A stretch of 64,000 nucleotides of DNA from Plasmodiophora brassicae (lineage: Eukaryota > Endomyxa > Phytomyxea > Plasmodiophorida > Plasmodiophoridae): contig JASFAU010000002.1 in assembly GCA_039704465.1 (NCBI GenBank), positions 930,001 to 994,000 of the forward strand, written 5' to 3'. The position numbers and the translations under genes are program-made. Positions within the stretch are counted from its first letter, which is position 1; every line of letters starts with the position of its first letter. The notes under the pieces are model-generated. The model searched no databases. It was not told the origin of the DNA and saw nothing but the letters and a program-made list of their open reading frames with translations. Below, one piece after another: positions 63,147 through 64,000 of the stretch.

Positions 63147-64000
63147 TTAGTCGTCGGATTCGATCAGGTCGGTAATGATCAGCTGCAGCAGAGGGATGGA
63201 GTGGCAAGACATTTGGTAGGCCTGGTGGGGCGCTCTCGGGAGACACCGTGCAATAATCTCGCCTTCAATAACGTCGACCTCGTATCGTAGTCTTTGCAAG
63301 CAATAGATTCGCCATCCGCCACGAGTCGCCCGCTTGGACCATTGTTCGCGAACAGTAACGGCGGGCGCGTGCGTAGCAGCGATAGACCTGATGACGTCTC
63401 TCACAGCACAGAACACTCGGTCATGGGCAACGAATGCGACGACTTCCGGTAGAATTTTCCGCTTCTCGTGGGCTCCATGCACGAACTCTGCAAAGACATA
63501 GTTCGACAGCGCCCGAGCGTACGCGCTGCCCTTGATCTGCTCATAGCACGTTCAGCCAGATGCGGCAGGTATATTGCCCTCGGTATGACAAGTTTACCTG
63601 AAGATCATCTTGACACAACTCGATGCAATCACATGGCCCATCCCAGACGATGCGATCGGCAAGCCGTTGGAATTCTGGGGTGACGTCATTGGCACAGGAG
63701 GCGGCGTTGTCGAACGAGAATCGTCGCAGATTAGCCAGGAAGCGGCGTCGGATCTCGGCATGCAAGTGTTCACGCGCTGTACCTTCAAACGTGATTCGGC
63801 CATCCTGGTCTTGCGCAAGCGGGACAAGGTAATGCGACCCGGCGAACGATAGGTCAACGGCAAGGGTATTAGTAGGTAGTAACGTCAACAGCCAGAATCG
63901 ATTCATAGAGCAGATATCGGCGGCAAACGCTGTCGTGATGGTAGATGCCGACCGGATCGTGGATGACGACCTTCGCAATACGTTCATCGCGTCTCGCAGA
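63147..64000 (-). CDS. Hypothetical protein, 5' part beyond the window
   Basis: The frame enters from the right edge as RRDERIAKVVIHDPVGIYHH, then RRYLLYESIL (strong coding bias, about 63997-63880). An intron leads to RITFEGTAREHLHAEIRRRF, LANLRRFSFDNAASCAND, then WDGPCDCIELCQDDLQ. An intron of about 60 nt starting gtaaac leads to IKGSAYARALSNYVFAEFVH, KRKILPEVVAFVAHDRVFCA, VRDVIRSIAATHAPAVTV and stop at 63147. It looks mixed alpha/beta. No domain recognised. Splice sites around 63.85 kb and 63.54 kb are approximate. It converges on LYRM4 with 52 bp between stops. Confidence 0.55.

Noticed and set aside
1..64000. CRISPR arrays, bacterial operons, insertion sequences, rRNA operons, prophage
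   Set aside because: None seen. Genes are intron-bearing and eukaryotic throughout, so prokaryotic feature types do not apply.

Overview
This is nuclear DNA of a compact, GC-rich protist genome. Protein genes are closely packed on both strands and are interrupted by short GT-AG introns. Almost every intron I could fix by reading frame is 50-80 nt long, often with a CTAAC/CTGAC-like branch site. The gene set is plainly eukaryotic: MAP kinase, SNAREs, ESCRT-III, a MyTH4 myosin, cap methyltransferase, CDC20 and NF-YA. A chitin synthase, an SPX-EXS phosphate protein, an ABCA transporter and sphingolipid synthases would fit a phytomyxid or other rhizarian, or possibly a stramenopile. I cannot settle the lineage from this window.

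Layout. 0-9.5 kb: MAP kinase 3' end, a chorismate-lyase-like gene, two small membrane proteins, an unrecognised spliced gene, an SPX-EXS protein, an M50 intramembrane metalloprotease followed by a decayed copy of itself, LSM14, and a Qc-SNARE. 9.7-15.8 kb: two tandem globins, a chitin synthase, TSR2, and an inverted pair of broken zinc-finger-like repeat fragments. 15.8-25 kb: a full-length ABCA transporter, a PRPP-synthetase homologue, and a syntaxin-6-like SNARE. 25-28.7 kb: an acidic unknown and two YbjN-like genes. 29-38.2 kb: a GYF-WW-myosin-MyTH4 gene and a 1080-residue intronless helical protein. 38.5-46 kb: a homeodomain gene spliced to a helical domain, CHMP1, CDC20, and a 1012-residue LRR protein. 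46-54.3 kb: a repeat-bearing membrane protein, a PQ-loop transporter, two tandem sphingomyelin-synthase-like genes, a lipase-like protein without its nucleophile, and an F-BAR-like protein. 54.5-64 kb: a cap 2'-O-methyltransferase with a degenerate guanylyltransferase domain, several unknowns, NF-YA, LYRM4/ISD11 and a truncated gene.

Most genes are housekeeping and unlinked in function. The notable features are local duplications (globin, sphingolipid synthase, M50, YbjN-like), apparent pseudoenzymes (lipase, PRPP synthetase, guanylyltransferase-like) and unusual domain combinations (myosin, homeodomain, cap methyltransferase). Exon boundaries were inferred by eye from frame, splice signals and family alignment from memory. 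No searches were run.
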